DNA of 64,000 bases, taken from NCBI GenBank assembly GCA_947243845.1, contig CAMXIF010000006.1, positions 1 through 64,000 on the forward strand. Direction: 5' to 3'. The position numbers were made by a program, and so were the translations under genes. Positions 35,041 to 44,842 of this stretch are shown here, in pieces; positions within the stretch are counted from its first letter, which is position 1; the number at the start of each line of letters is the position of its first letter. The DNA is from an uncultured bacterium (GTDB taxonomy: Bacteria; Bacillota; Clostridia; Lachnospirales; Lachnospiraceae). The notes beneath the pieces were generated by a model. The model did not search any database, had not been told where the DNA came from, and saw only the letters and a list, made by a program, of their open reading frames with translations.

Positions 35041-36336
35041 TTATTTTGCTTTGCTTTCCTTTGCATGATCTGTAATAAATTCAGCCGCTTTTCTGACCGC
35101 CAGATCCTGCATGATATTTTTCTTTTCGCGCTCACCCATGAGATCTTTCACCTTGGCAACCTCCATCTGGTATACCTCAGCCATGGTTTCGAGCTCTTTT
35201 TCGTAATCATCTTCTGTCACTTCGATATTCTCAGCTTTCACAACTGCCTCGAGCACCAGTCTGGATTTGATTCTCTCCAAAGCCTGTGGTTTCACCTGCT
35301 CTACCATCTTCTGATAGTTGGTACCCGTGAACTGGAAGTACTGCTCCATGGAAAGCCCCTGCATGGTGATGCGCTGTGCGAACTCATCTACCATCTGTCT
35401 CTGCTGGCTTTCTAACATCGGCTCAGGAATATCCATCTCGGACTCCTCAACCACCGCCTTGATAGCAGCCTCTTCCTTGGCGTTCTTCGCGTCCTTCTCT
35501 TTCTTCTTTGCCAGAGTATTCTTCACATCTTCACGGTACTCGGCCATGGTCTCAAACTCAGACACTTCGCTGGCAAATTCGTCATCCAGTTCAGGAAGTT
35601 CCTTCTCTTTGATCTCCTTGACTGTACACTTAAAGACCGCTTCTTTACCCTGCAGGTTTTCCGCCTGATAATCCTCCGGGAAAGTGACTTTCACTTCCAC
35701 TTCCTTACCGACTTCAGCGCCCACAAGCTGTTCCTCAAATCCCGGAATGAAAGCGCCGGAGCCAATGGTCAGCGGATAGTCCTCACCCTTGCCGCCTTCA
35801 AATGCCTCTCCATCTACGAATCCCTCAAAATCCAGCTTGGTCATATCTCCATCTTTTACCGGACGGTCTTCTACCGCGATCGTTCTGGCATTGTTCTCGC
35901 GCTCTTTATTAATCTCCTCATTGATTTCCTCATCTGTCACTTCCGTGTCCATCTTATCGACTTTCACGCCCTTATACTTGCCCAGTTTTACTTCCGGCTT
36001 CAAGGCAACGGTCGCTGTGAAGATAAAAGGCTTGCCTGCCTCAATCTGTACCACCTCAATCTTTGGTGAAGACACAATATCCTCCTCACACTCATCCAGC
36101 GCCTTATCATAAGCGTCCGGGATCAGCTCATTGGCCGCATCCTCATAAAACACCTCTTTGCCGTACATTTTCTCCACCATTTGGCGGGGAACCTTACCCT
36201 TTCTAAAACCCGGGATGCTGATCTTATTCTTCTGCTTCTGATAAGCCTTCTCGATCGCTTTCTCCAGTTCATCCGCACCCGCCTCAATGGTAAGTTTCGC
36301 CATGTTCTTTTCCAGTTTCTCCACCTGTAAACTCAT
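35041..36336 (-). CDS. tig: Trigger factor
   Basis: I place the start at MSLQVEKLEKNMAKL (ATG 36336); the track version begins at an upstream TTG inside the ribosome binding site region. At 431 aa it has the ribosome-binding signature GFRKGKVPRQ, the FKBP-type PPIase domain (KLDFEGFVDGEAFEGG ... SGAFIPGFEEQLVG) and a helical C-terminal chaperone domain. It shields nascent chains at the ribosome exit. First gene of the tig-clpP-clpX block. Confidence 0.96.
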   Translation of the reverse strand: MSLQVEKLEKNMAKLTIEAGADELEKAIEKAYQKQKNKISIPGFRKGKVPRQMVEKMYGKEVFYEDAANELIPDAYDKALDECEEDIVSSPKIEVVQIEAGKPFIFTATVALKPEVKLGKYKGVKVDKMDTEVTDEEINEEINKERENNARTIAVEDRPVKDGDMTKLDFEGFVDGEAFEGGKGEDYPLTIGSGAFIPGFEEQLVGAEVGKEVEVKVTFPEDYQAENLQGKEAVFKCTVKEIKEKELPELDDEFASEVSEFETMAEYREDVKNTLAKKKEKDAKNAKEEAAIKAVVEESEMDIPEPMLESQQRQMVDEFAQRITMQGLSMEQYFQFTGTNYQKMVEQVKPQALERIKSRLVLEAVVKAENIEVTEDDYEKELETMAEVYQMEVAKVKDLMGEREKKNIMQDLAVRKAAEFITDHAKESKAK

Positions 36337-36446
36337 TCCAGTAAGTTCCTCCTTCAATTCCTCTGCAACATATATCTTCTTATTTAAAACGTCTATTCCC
36401 GTGCTCTCTCACAACACATGACGTTTCCAGCCACAGTCATCGAGAT

Positions 36447-36455
36447 ATTATAGCA
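36447..36455 (-). promoter_or_regulatory. Extended -10 promoter for tig
   Basis: The minus strand reads TGCTATAAT, a perfect TG-extended -10, about 110 bases before the tig start. The -35 region is weak. Confidence 0.5.
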
Positions 36456-36508
36456 TATAGCCGTGGAAAATACTAGCTTTTTTTATACTTGAATTTCTGC
36501 CTGCTGTC

Positions 36509-38380
36509 TCAGTTCTCCTCCTGCCTCTCCGACAACAATTGCATCGGCTCCCGCCTGAGGCTCCTGTTCATCTTCACCCATGCGATCCCCACACCCGCTG
36601 CCACAATAAACAGGGTGTTCCAGACAGCTGGCATCTGTGTATCCGCCGCTTCTTCTACAACAATCTCATTGTCCGCATTGGTCAATCCAACCGTATATGT
36701 TGTCTCATAATAACTCTCTCCGGCATGAATCACAGAAACCCGGTCTGCAATCTTCACGCCCGCCACTGAACCCAGGACAGATCCAATCAGCACCAGCAGT
36801 CCAAATCCTGATATCATGGACCACCGGCACATGGCCGCCCGCATGCCAAGAGACCGCTCAACCGCCGTCCGCTGGGCCTGTCTGGTAATAAACAGATGGC
36901 TGAAGAAAAACAGCAGAAGCACTGTCAAGGCCACACCCACCGCAAACAGGCACAGGGAAATCTTCTTCATATTATCAATGCCCGCCTTCAACTGGGAATA
37001 TCCCATATCATAAAAAGTAATCTCCAGCTTATCCGTCCCGTATTCCGCCCAGCCTTTTAAGAATTCGTCAATACTGCCATTGGCAATCTGGAAGGAGGAA
37101 GTCGTGTCTGTCATCGGCCCGCTTGCCAGCAGGTTCTTTCCATCCCGTGCCTCGATGGATTCCATGGGCACGATCAACTCATCCGCGCCCGGATCAAAAA
37201 TACTATCCTCATGGCTGATCGTCACATCATAGATACCCACCACCTCATATTCGGAGGTCTCAAACACCTGGAGCGGTTCTCCCGCCGTATCCACCAAACC
37301 GCTGTAAAAGCCAATCGACCCGTCCAGCCAGAACTTCCTTCCTGCATTGATGTGCGTATCCGTATAAAGAAGCTGCACCTTTATCCGATCACCGAGAGAC
37401 AGCCCGTTATTCTCCATAAATTTCTTGGGCGCCAGACATACCTTACTGCCGGAAGTATATTCCTCCTCACTGATGTCCCGTCCCTCACAGATATAAGACT
37501 GCCCGTTATAAAAGGGCATCAACAGACAGGTTTTATTGGTTCCGGTAACTGGCTGGCAGTGCCTCCAAATTCCCATTGACTGTGCCAGGTTCAGAATTCT
37601 TTGCCCTGCGTCTGTCTCATAAAAATCGTCCGTGACTTCAAAAATCTCCTCTCCTCCCCGAAAGGCATCCTCCGGCAGGCTGCCATCCGGCAGACACAAA
37701 CCTGTTTCCAGAGAACCCGGTATATACTCCAAGCCAATATGGACCTCATTCTTTGATTTCATCAATTCATCATACATACTGCCATGTATGTACAAATAGG
37801 TTTGCAGCGCTGCAACATAGGTCTTATCCTTATACAGCATCTTGGGATTCGGATTCATGTGATCGCAGAAGTTATCCACCACACCTTCCATCCTCTGATC
37901 TCCGCCGACCACCTTTGTAATCTGAATCTTTACCGATTCATCGGGCATGCAATCCTCCATGGGCTTAAATTCCGCAATCAAAACACTTGATGACAATGCA
38001 GACGGATTCAAACTGACGCTGTACATCAGATACTCCGGCCCGTAAGAAATATAGAAAGCCCTCTGCTCCGGCTTCGCAATATACTCTACCCCCGGAAAGA
38101 GCATATCCTCCGGCATGAAATAGGAACTGTACTGTGCACTTTTCCTTACATCATAATCCTTAGTCTCCGCATTCCACTGCAGTGTCTGCTCGAAAGAATC
38201 CGGAACCTGCCGCACCGTCCCGATGGTCATGAAACGGTTTTCATACTGTGCCATGGTCCTGTTCCCCTTCAGCCAGATACAGGTGCCAAGCGTCAGAAGA
38301 AGCGCCGCAACAATCATTAAAACCAGGAAAAGCGCTGTGCGGACAGGTGTGCGCATCATCTGCTTCAAGCTGTTTTTCAT
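36509..38380 (-). CDS. ABC transporter permease, FtsX/MacB type
   Basis: A 623-aa permease with one N-terminal helix (about residues 16-37), a very large external domain (about 40-480) and three C-terminal helices starting at KKISLCLFAVGVALTVLLLFFF. An external insert (HAGESYYETTYTVGLTNADNE) lies before the last helix. Such proteins do mechanotransmission for lipoprotein, peptide or drug export. It overlaps the ATPase gene by four bases (ATGA), so it is the last gene of a three-gene operon. Confidence 0.88.
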   Translation of the reverse strand: MKNSLKQMMRTPVRTALFLVLMIVAALLLTLGTCIWLKGNRTMAQYENRFMTIGTVRQVPDSFEQTLQWNAETKDYDVRKSAQYSSYFMPEDMLFPGVEYIAKPEQRAFYISYGPEYLMYSVSLNPSALSSSVLIAEFKPMEDCMPDESVKIQITKVVGGDQRMEGVVDNFCDHMNPNPKMLYKDKTYVAALQTYLYIHGSMYDELMKSKNEVHIGLEYIPGSLETGLCLPDGSLPEDAFRGGEEIFEVTDDFYETDAGQRILNLAQSMGIWRHCQPVTGTNKTCLLMPFYNGQSYICEGRDISEEEYTSGSKVCLAPKKFMENNGLSLGDRIKVQLLYTDTHINAGRKFWLDGSIGFYSGLVDTAGEPLQVFETSEYEVVGIYDVTISHEDSIFDPGADELIVPMESIEARDGKNLLASGPMTDTTSSFQIANGSIDEFLKGWAEYGTDKLEITFYDMGYSQLKAGIDNMKKISLCLFAVGVALTVLLLFFFSHLFITRQAQRTAVERSLGMRAAMCRWSMISGFGLLVLIGSVLGSVAGVKIADRVSVIHAGESYYETTYTVGLTNADNEIVVEEAADTQMPAVWNTLFIVAAGVGIAWVKMNRSLRREPMQLLSERQEEN

Positions 38381-39054
38381 TCGCGCACCACCTCCAATGC
38401 ACCATCTAACATACCATAGACCACATCCGCCGCCTCGGCTACCTTTTCATTGTGGGTGACCACGATCACCGCATAACTTTCCTCATGCGCCAGCTTACAG
38501 AGCAGATCTACGATCACTTTTTCATTCTGGCTGTCCAGATTTCCTGTGGGTTCGTCCGCCAGCAGAATCTGTCCGCCGGAGGCCATAGCCCTGGCAATCG
38601 CTACCCTCTGCTGCTCTCCGCCGCTGATCATATTGGGCATCTTCCCGTACAGGCTGTCCGGCAGCCCCACTTTGCCAAGAAATTCCTGTGCCCGCTCTTT
38701 GGCCTCTTTCTTGGGCACATGTTGTAACTGCATGGGAAACATCACGTTTTCCAGCACCGTCAGCAGCGGGAAAAGATGGAACGCCTGATAAATCACGGAA
38801 GCCCTGTTCATCCGATAGCTGTCCCTGTCAATCTCCCGAATATCCTTACCATCTATGTACAGATTTCCCTCCGTGGGCACATCAAGCCCCGCCAGAAGGG
38901 AAAGAAACGTACTCTTTCCACTGCCGGACTTGCCGGTAATCGCGTACACCTTTCCCTGTTCAAAGGAACAGCTTACCTGCGTGAGCGCCTTTGTCTTCTG
39001 GTATTTAGACTGATAAATATATCCTACTTTTTCCGCTTCAATTATTTTACCCAT
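38377..39054 (-). CDS. ABC transporter ATP-binding protein (LolD/MacB type)
   Basis: A 225-aa ATPase: Walker A GKSGSGKSTFLSLLAG, Q-loop region VIYQAFHLFPLLTVLENV, signature ISGGEQQRVAIARAM, Walker B ILLADEPTGNLDS and the switch His in VVTHNEK. It matches the type that pairs with FtsX-like permeases on both sides here. The substrate is unknown; no adjacent two-component system of the bacitracin-sensing kind is seen. Confidence 0.93.
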   Translation of the reverse strand: MGKIIEAEKVGYIYQSKYQKTKALTQVSCSFEQGKVYAITGKSGSGKSTFLSLLAGLDVPTEGNLYIDGKDIREIDRDSYRMNRASVIYQAFHLFPLLTVLENVMFPMQLQHVPKKEAKERAQEFLGKVGLPDSLYGKMPNMISGGEQQRVAIARAMASGGQILLADEPTGNLDSQNEKVIVDLLCKLAHEESYAVIVVTHNEKVAEAADVVYGMLDGALEVVRE

Positions 39055-39216
39055 ATTTCCCCCATTTCTGCGCTGCCTTGCTTCCGACTATGCTGCCACA
39101 TCACTTTGACGGGTTTGTGTCAGGCAGCACACGCACACAAATCTCGTCATTTGAAATCTATTATATATTCTGATCCATCTGTCCGCCTTTGCCGATACTC
39201 ACGGACAACCGGTCAC

Positions 39217-40437
39217 TCAATGTTGCGTGGATAAAAGATACACCACGCTTTCCCTGCTCATCCGGCCAAATGCTGCTGCCGCCCCGATCAGATATGCAGT
39301 CACGATCACACCGTTGACTGCGGCCATCGTGGAAACCGCCGGCATTGTCAGTGCCATCACGATATCTCCCACCAGACACCCTGCCAAAACCAATATCATC
39401 TGTTCCATCAAAAACAGCAGGGATGCCTGACCCTTCTTCACCCCTTGCAGACGCAACAGGGCAAACTCATCCCTTCTGCTGTTCCCGGAAAGGTAACTGA
39501 CTACATAACCGATCATCAACACCAGGACACACATCACCGGAAAAAAGGATCGCAGCAGTTCTATGACCCGTCTTAAGTTGGTAGCGCTTTCAATAAAGTT
39601 GGCATCCCGCACCATCAAGGCACATCCCGGATAGGATTCCATTGCTTCCGATGATATTTCCAGCAATCCGATCTCCTGCATTTGTTCCTTAAAAGTTCCC
39701 AGATTCAATGGATCTTTCACATGAAATGCAACCGTATCTGCGAAGAATGGAAGTTCAAACTGCGCAAAAATATTCTGCACGGTCTTAGCCGGCAGCACCA
39801 CGTCTGTAGCGATCGCATTCGTTTTGCCTATAATATCCTCCATGGTTCCCACGACCTTGACTTCCACCACACCTCCCATGGGATGTATCTCCAATTTGTG
39901 GAATTCACTTGAAGCATCATAGTAATAACATTTCAATACAATCTGATCTCCAATCTCCCAGCCGCGTTTGCGAAGCACCTTTTCATTGACAATGCACTCC
40001 ATCCTGTCAGAGGCAAAAAAATCATCCACCAGTTCCGGCTCCATACTGATCATCTCGTTGGTCAGTTCTCCCACGGCCTCCACATTATTGGCGCCTACGA
40101 CATACAGCTGCAGGTATTTGGAATACTCTGTCTCCTTAAAGTCACCCTCGCCTGCCATCATGACCGTCATATAGGACAGGTCTTTTACCTGGTCAGATTG
40201 TTCCAGGGCGTCCACGATCCGTTTCGGCGTAAACAGCCCGTTCACCAAAGTCCCGCTTAAGTTGGAAACCTGACAGTATATAGGCACATTCTCCGCCAGA
40301 TCTGCAAGCTGATCCCGGTAACTGCGAATACTCCCGAAATACAGATACAAGAGCAGCACCAGCATAATGCTGATTCCCGCCGTGACCAGATTTGCAATCC
40401 TTCTTTTTTTCATGCTGTACAACACATAATGAAGCAT
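39217..40437 (-). CDS. ABC transporter permease, FtsX type
   Basis: A 406-aa protein with an N-terminal helix (NLVTAGISIMLVLLLYLYFG), a MacB-like periplasmic-core domain (about residues 45-280) and three C-terminal helices, with the conserved GNSRRDEFALLRLQGVKKGQ before the second. It opens the operon, with GGGGGAATGGG before its ATG. About 160 bases separate it from the ATPase gene, with nothing recognisable in between. Confidence 0.88.
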   Translation of the reverse strand: MLHYVLYSMKKRRIANLVTAGISIMLVLLLYLYFGSIRSYRDQLADLAENVPIYCQVSNLSGTLVNGLFTPKRIVDALEQSDQVKDLSYMTVMMAGEGDFKETEYSKYLQLYVVGANNVEAVGELTNEMISMEPELVDDFFASDRMECIVNEKVLRKRGWEIGDQIVLKCYYYDASSEFHKLEIHPMGGVVEVKVVGTMEDIIGKTNAIATDVVLPAKTVQNIFAQFELPFFADTVAFHVKDPLNLGTFKEQMQEIGLLEISSEAMESYPGCALMVRDANFIESATNLRRVIELLRSFFPVMCVLVLMIGYVVSYLSGNSRRDEFALLRLQGVKKGQASLLFLMEQMILVLAGCLVGDIVMALTMPAVSTMAAVNGVIVTAYLIGAAAAFGRMSRESVVYLLSTQH

Positions 40438-40615
40438 CCCATTCCCCCTCGCTCATGACACATCCGATTTGCAGATGCTGTAAACCTCCGCAATGCCTGC
40501 AATAATCACATCGCAGCTTGCCATCCATCGCCAAACTGTTTATTTATGAATATTTTAGCACACACAGCACATATTATCTACCATTTTAGCTCTTACAGGC
40601 TTATTAAAGCAGAAA

Positions 40616-40649
40616 GACAACCCGCCTGCTCTGTGGCAAACGGGTTGTC
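40616..40649 (-). terminator. Intrinsic terminator after the SASP gene
   Basis: GACAACCCG and CGGGTTGTC pair around a 16-base loop and the minus strand continues TTTCTGCTTT. It lies 18 bases past the SASP stop. Confidence 0.8.
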
Positions 40650-40667
40650 CTTCTAAATCATAATAGC

Positions 40668-40868
40668 TTACTTCATCTGCTCTTCCTGGCTCTTGATCAT
40701 TCTACGAACCATCTCACCGCCGATAGAACCGGCCTCTTTGGAAGTAAGGTCGCCGTTGTAACCCTCTTTCAGGTTTACACCTAACTCAGACGCTACCTCA
40801 GTCTTGAAACGATCCATAGCTGCTTTTGCTTCAGGAACTTCTACTCTATTCGTCTTGTTGCTTGCCAT
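40668..40868 (-). CDS. Alpha/beta-type small acid-soluble spore protein
   Basis: A 66-aa DNA-binding spore protein. It has the family core AAMDRFKTEVASELGV, which holds the GPR protease cleavage region, and the second conserved block GDLTSKEAGSIGGEMVRRMI. These proteins coat spore DNA and are broken down at germination. It has a strong GGAGGTG ribosome binding site and its own terminator. This is direct evidence that the organism forms spores. Confidence 0.96.
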   Translation of the reverse strand: MASNKTNRVEVPEAKAAMDRFKTEVASELGVNLKEGYNGDLTSKEAGSIGGEMVRRMIKSQEEQMK

Positions 40869-40920
40869 TTCTTTTCACCTCCGAAATACGTTTGAATGTT
40901 ATCCATTCTTTATCTATATT

Positions 40921-40951
40921 GAGATAAGCGCTCGCTCCCTGCGCTTATCTC
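40921..40951. repeat. 11-bp perfect hairpin in the SASP leader
   Basis: GAGATAAGCGC and GCGCTTATCTC pair around a nine-base loop between the SASP start and its candidate promoter. A further partial copy (GCTTATCTTGA) follows near 40989. No T-run suggests termination. Confidence 0.7.
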
Positions 40952-41002
40952 AGTGACGTATGTCGCTGTGAGGCGCATTGGTTTGTTCGCTTATCTTGAT
41001 GT

Positions 41003-41009
41003 TAGTATG
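41003..41009 (-). promoter_or_regulatory. Candidate forespore (SigG/SigF-like) -10 element for the SASP gene
   Basis: The minus strand has CATACTA, which fits the SigG -10 consensus, about 135 bases before the SASP start. The -35 is not clear (ATTAT region), so the call is tentative. Confidence 0.35.
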
Positions 41010-41069
41010 TTCGGATGGTGAGAAAATATAATGGTAAGTTTTGCTATCTTTCATATAAATTTTTAAAGC

Positions 41070-41621
41070 TTATCTCTGATACACCACCGTGTCAGCCATC
41101 TTGTCTGCCGCATCTTTACCCTGCAGCTTTTCCAAAATCGCAAGACCGAAGGCAATGGCTGCACCCATGCCGCGTCCCGTAATGATATTCCCGTCCGTAA
41201 CTGCCGCTTCCTGCAGCACTTCTGCCCCCTCCAAATGACTCTCCATGGATGGATAAGAACATGCCTTCTTTCCTTTTAAATGACCGCGATGCCCCAGAAT
41301 GCTGGGCGCCGCACAGATTGCCGCCACAATCTTTCCCTTCGCCACAAATTCGTCCACTTGTGCCATCAGCGCTTCACAAGCTTCCAGATTCTTCGTTCCC
41401 GGCATACCACCCGGGAGCACCAGTACATCCACACTGTCAAAATCCACCGCCGCAAGCGTCTTATCCATTTCCACTGTAACATTATGGGAACTCGTCACGC
41501 TTTTTTCGTCTGTAACAGACACCATCTCCACTGTCTCACCGGCCCTGCGCAGAATATCCACCACCGTCAGCGCCTCAATCTCCTCATAACCTGTGCCAAA
41601 AAATACTGCTATCTTACTCAT
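41070..41621 (-). CDS. DJ-1/PfpI/YajL-family protein
   Basis: The likely start is MSKIAVFFGTGYEEIEAL (GGGGG eight bases upstream), giving 183 aa. The glutamate of GYEEIEA and the nucleophilic Cys in AAICAAPSILGHRG are the family active site. The ending MADTVVYQR fits the DJ-1 subgroup. Members are linked to glyoxal or oxidative-stress protection. It stands alone between SASP and MATE genes. Confidence 0.92.
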   Translation of the reverse strand: MSKIAVFFGTGYEEIEALTVVDILRRAGETVEMVSVTDEKSVTSSHNVTVEMDKTLAAVDFDSVDVLVLPGGMPGTKNLEACEALMAQVDEFVAKGKIVAAICAAPSILGHRGHLKGKKACSYPSMESHLEGAEVLQEAAVTDGNIITGRGMGAAIAFGLAILEKLQGKDAADKMADTVVYQR

Positions 41622-41677
41622 TTTGTTGTCCCCCATTTCTTTCATGAAAGTTTACTGTACCAATTTAATACGATTCC

Positions 41678-43012
41678 TCAACTTTTCTGTCGGCTTCTGC
41701 CCTGCCCCATGGCCGCAATGCCAACCATATCTGCAAGCGCCCAGCCAATGGGAATCGCCCACCAGATTCCCAATACGCCGATTGCCGGAACTGCCGCCAG
41801 TATGTATGCCAACACGACTCTTGTTCCCAGGGAAATGATCGTCAGCACCAGCGAAACGCCGGGCCGGTTAATACCCCGGAAATATCCATAAAGCAGAAAC
41901 AGAACGCCAATCCCCACATAGAATGCACCTTCAATCCGCAGATACTGCATCCCAATTTCTATGATCTGCGTATCCTGCGCTTTCACAAAAATCAGCATCA
42001 GATACCGCGCAAGCACAAAAACAAGCACCGACACCACGGCGCAGAACACTGCGGAAACGCCCAGCGCCTTTCTGGTTCCCTCTCTCACTCTCTCCGGTTT
42101 GCCGGCACCGTGGTTCTGGGATATATAGATAGAATAAGCATTCCCGAACTCCTGAGCCGGCATATAGGCAAAGGTATCAATCTTTACCGTAGCCGCAAAA
42201 GCCGCCATCACCGCCGGGCCAAAGCTGTTTACCAGACTCTGCACCATCAGGATCCCAAAATTCATGACCGACTGCTGCATACAGGTCATGCCTGAATATT
42301 TGCAGATTTCCGCCACCGGTTTTTCTCCCCGCACGAACCCCCGCAGGGAAAACCGGTAAAACGGCTCCTTCCGCCAGATATAAACACCAAGTCCCACGCC
42401 CGACACCGCCTGGGCGATTACCGTTGCCAGCGCCGCGCCCCGAAGCCCCCAGTGTAACTGTAATACAAAAAACAGATCCAGACCGATATTTAACACCGAT
42501 GCCACACCCAGAAAACACAGAGGTACCACCGAATTGCCCAGAGCCCGCAATAAAAATGCAAAATAATTATAGAGGAAAATGAACACGATCCCCGCAAAGA
42601 TAATCACCAGATATTCCTCTGTCATCTGCACGAGTTCTCCCGGCGTGCGAAGCAGCCACAAAATCGGTTTCCGAAAACACTGTACCGCCACACTGACCAC
42701 CACAGCCAACAGGCCGATCAGCGCAAAAGAGGTCTGGGCACAGGATTTCACCTTCTGCCGGTCTCCCTTTCCTATATAATAAGAAAAAACAGCCCCGCTT
42801 CCCATACACAGACCGATCAGCAGGGAATTTAAAAATGTCATCAGCGTGTAGGACGAACCCACCGCCGCCAAGGCGTCCGCGCCCACATATCTGCCCACCA
42901 CCCAGGTGTCCACTATATTATAACACTGCTGCAGCAGATTTCCCAGAATCATCGGCCCCGCAAACATAAGCAGAGAACTGGTCACATTGCCTTTTGTCAA
43001 ATCATGGTTCAT
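41678..43012 (-). CDS. MATE-family multidrug/Na+ efflux transporter
   Basis: A 444-aa protein with 12 predicted helices in two homologous halves. The start MNHDLTKGNVTSSLLMFAGPMILGNLLQQCYNIVDTWVVGRY is typical of the Clostridia MATE group, and PAVMAAFAATVKIDTFAYMPAQEFGNA marks the second half. It exports drugs or metabolites with Na+ or H+. AGGAAAGC precedes the ATG. Confidence 0.94.
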   Translation of the reverse strand: MNHDLTKGNVTSSLLMFAGPMILGNLLQQCYNIVDTWVVGRYVGADALAAVGSSYTLMTFLNSLLIGLCMGSGAVFSYYIGKGDRQKVKSCAQTSFALIGLLAVVVSVAVQCFRKPILWLLRTPGELVQMTEEYLVIIFAGIVFIFLYNYFAFLLRALGNSVVPLCFLGVASVLNIGLDLFFVLQLHWGLRGAALATVIAQAVSGVGLGVYIWRKEPFYRFSLRGFVRGEKPVAEICKYSGMTCMQQSVMNFGILMVQSLVNSFGPAVMAAFAATVKIDTFAYMPAQEFGNAYSIYISQNHGAGKPERVREGTRKALGVSAVFCAVVSVLVFVLARYLMLIFVKAQDTQIIEIGMQYLRIEGAFYVGIGVLFLLYGYFRGINRPGVSLVLTIISLGTRVVLAYILAAVPAIGVLGIWWAIPIGWALADMVGIAAMGQGRSRQKS

Positions 43013-43152
43013 AATTACGCTTTCCTATATCATAAAATATCTATTATGCTATTATACCCCGAATCATCACAGCCTTCCATATCTTTTTGCCCGCCAAATA
43101 TTTTCCCAAAATATTTTCCCAAATTATCCATGTAAATAAGAGGGAATAGAAA

Positions 43153-43181
43153 TTGACATATTTCATAAAATACGGTAAACT
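43153..43181 (+). promoter_or_regulatory. Sigma-A promoter for the CYTH gene
   Basis: TTGACA, a 17-base spacer and TAAACT, about 70 bases before the ATG of the CYTH gene. It is one of the best -35 matches in the window. Confidence 0.7.
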
Positions 43182-43251
43182 AACAGCCTGAAGAAAGAAC
43201 CGACAGACGAAAAAAAGCACAAAACTTTATCACCCAGAAAGGGGCACCCTT

Positions 43252-43755
43252 ATGGAAATCGAACGCAAATTCACCATCATCAGACTCCCCGCAGACCTGT
43301 CCGCCTACCCCTGCCACATTATCGAACAGGCTTACCTCAATACTGACCCGGTTGTCAGGATCCGCCGGCAGGATGATACCTACTATCTGACGTATAAAGG
43401 CAGGGGACTGCTGGCCAGGGAAGAGTACAACCTCCCTTTAAATGAGCCGTCTTACTATCATCTGCGGGAAAAAGCAGACGGAAATATCATCTCTAAAAAA
43501 CGCTATGTCATACCGATCGATCACCCGCAATTCGATGCGACATATATGTCATCCAGACAAAATTCTATTGACCAGCTTAGTCTGTCTGTAGAATTGGACA
43601 TCTTCGAAGCCCCCTTCGCCCCGCTGATCATCGCTGAAGTAGAGTTCCCTGACAAAGAGACAGCGGAAGCATTTCTTCCTCTTGACTGGTTTAGTCAAGA
43701 TGTTACAAATGATCCCGCCTATCATAATTCTAATCTGAGCCGACAGCAATTTTGA
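43252..43755 (+). CDS. CYTH-domain protein (triphosphate tunnel metalloenzyme)
   Basis: A 167-aa protein starting MEIERKF, the E-x-E-x-K signature that binds metal and triphosphate in the tunnel fold. RIRRQDDTYYLTYKG, SKKRYVIP and LSVELDIFEAPFAPLIIAEVEFP are the remaining conserved strands. Small bacterial members hydrolyse tripolyphosphate or cleave organic triphosphates. Compared with close relatives as I recall them, about ten extra residues (ATYMSSRQNSIDQ) lie before the ELDIF strand. The ribosome binding site AAAGGGG is well placed. Confidence 0.9.
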   Translation: MEIERKFTIIRLPADLSAYPCHIIEQAYLNTDPVVRIRRQDDTYYLTYKGRGLLAREEYNLPLNEPSYYHLREKADGNIISKKRYVIPIDHPQFDATYMSSRQNSIDQLSLSVELDIFEAPFAPLIIAEVEFPDKETAEAFLPLDWFSQDVTNDPAYHNSNLSRQQF

Positions 43756-43771
43756 AATATCCGGTCAACCC

Positions 43772-44821
43772 TTACTGTTCAAGCCGTTTCCTGCACGCTC
43801 CGGTTGACTCCCGCACCACCAATTCTGCCGGTAAAACAATCTGCTGGTGTTCCTCCCGCTGTGCGATCACATCCAGCAAAAGATGTATGGTCTTTCTGGC
43901 AATCTCCTCCGCCGGCTGCCTGATGGTTGTCAGTTGCGGATTATAATACTCTCCCAGTTCAATGCCGTCATATCCGGCCACTGAAATGTCTTCCGGAATC
44001 CGCTTGCCTGCTTCCAATACAGCCCGGCAGGCGCCGATGGCCAGAGAATCTGAGACCGCATAGATGGCCGTCACTTCTTCCTCTGACTCCAGCAGCTTTT
44101 TCGCCGTCAGATAACCATTCTCCATGGAATAATGATCGATTTCTTCCTGCACATAGCAGATCAGATGTTCCGGCACATTCAACCTGCGTTTCGCGTAAGC
44201 CTCTCTGTAGCCTTCCATACGCAGACGTCCAATGGGACGTTCCGACCGCTCCGTGATCAGCGCGATCTGTCTGTGCCCGAGTCCCAACAGATATTCCGTC
44301 ATCCTCTCGCTCTCCAGCCGGTCATCCACGGCAATATTGGAAAACGCCACCTTACCGGCGCGGTCCAAAACATTGACTCCGATCATGCTGAAGATAAAGG
44401 GCACATTCAACTTCCCAAGTTTTACCTCAGAATGCTCAAACAGTCCTCCCAGAAACACAATGCCCCGCAGCCGTTTCTCCTTTTCCAGTTCCAATGCCGC
44501 ATCCACCTCGTCCTCCTGCATCTCCACATGCCGAAGCACCAGTGCATATTTATTGCGCTGCGTTTCCTCTTCGATGATTCGGATCATATTGCTGAAGACC
44601 GGATTGGTAATACCTTTCACCAGCACGGCAATGCACTTGGCATCCGTCCTTTTCAGATTCCTGGCGCTGTTATTGGGAATAAATCCCGTATCTTCAATTA
44701 CCTGAAGAATCTTTCTCCTGGTTTCCGGGTTGATATCCGGATGATTGTTCAAGGCCCTGGAAACAGTACTGATTCCCACGCCGCATTGTTTTGCAATATC
44801 CTTAATCGTAATTTCATCCAT
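43772..44821 (-). CDS. LacI-family regulator, probably of maltodextrin use
   Basis: A 349-aa repressor. The helix-turn-helix reads TIKDIAKQCGVGISTVSRALNNHPDI, with the hinge IPNNSARNLK, then a periplasmic-binding-protein-like sensor domain. It starts 21 bases after the malQ stop, so the two genes form an operon and it is likely to control malQ. A candidate operator with GTTACCGGTAAC lies upstream of malQ. The effector (maltose or maltodextrin) is inferred only from this context. Confidence 0.9.
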   Translation of the reverse strand: MDEITIKDIAKQCGVGISTVSRALNNHPDINPETRRKILQVIEDTGFIPNNSARNLKRTDAKCIAVLVKGITNPVFSNMIRIIEEETQRNKYALVLRHVEMQEDEVDAALELEKEKRLRGIVFLGGLFEHSEVKLGKLNVPFIFSMIGVNVLDRAGKVAFSNIAVDDRLESERMTEYLLGLGHRQIALITERSERPIGRLRMEGYREAYAKRRLNVPEHLICYVQEEIDHYSMENGYLTAKKLLESEEEVTAIYAVSDSLAIGACRAVLEAGKRIPEDISVAGYDGIELGEYYNPQLTTIRQPAEEIARKTIHLLLDVIAQREEHQQIVLPAELVVRESTGACRKRLEQ

Positions 44822-44842
44822 CCAAACACCCTGCTTCTCTTC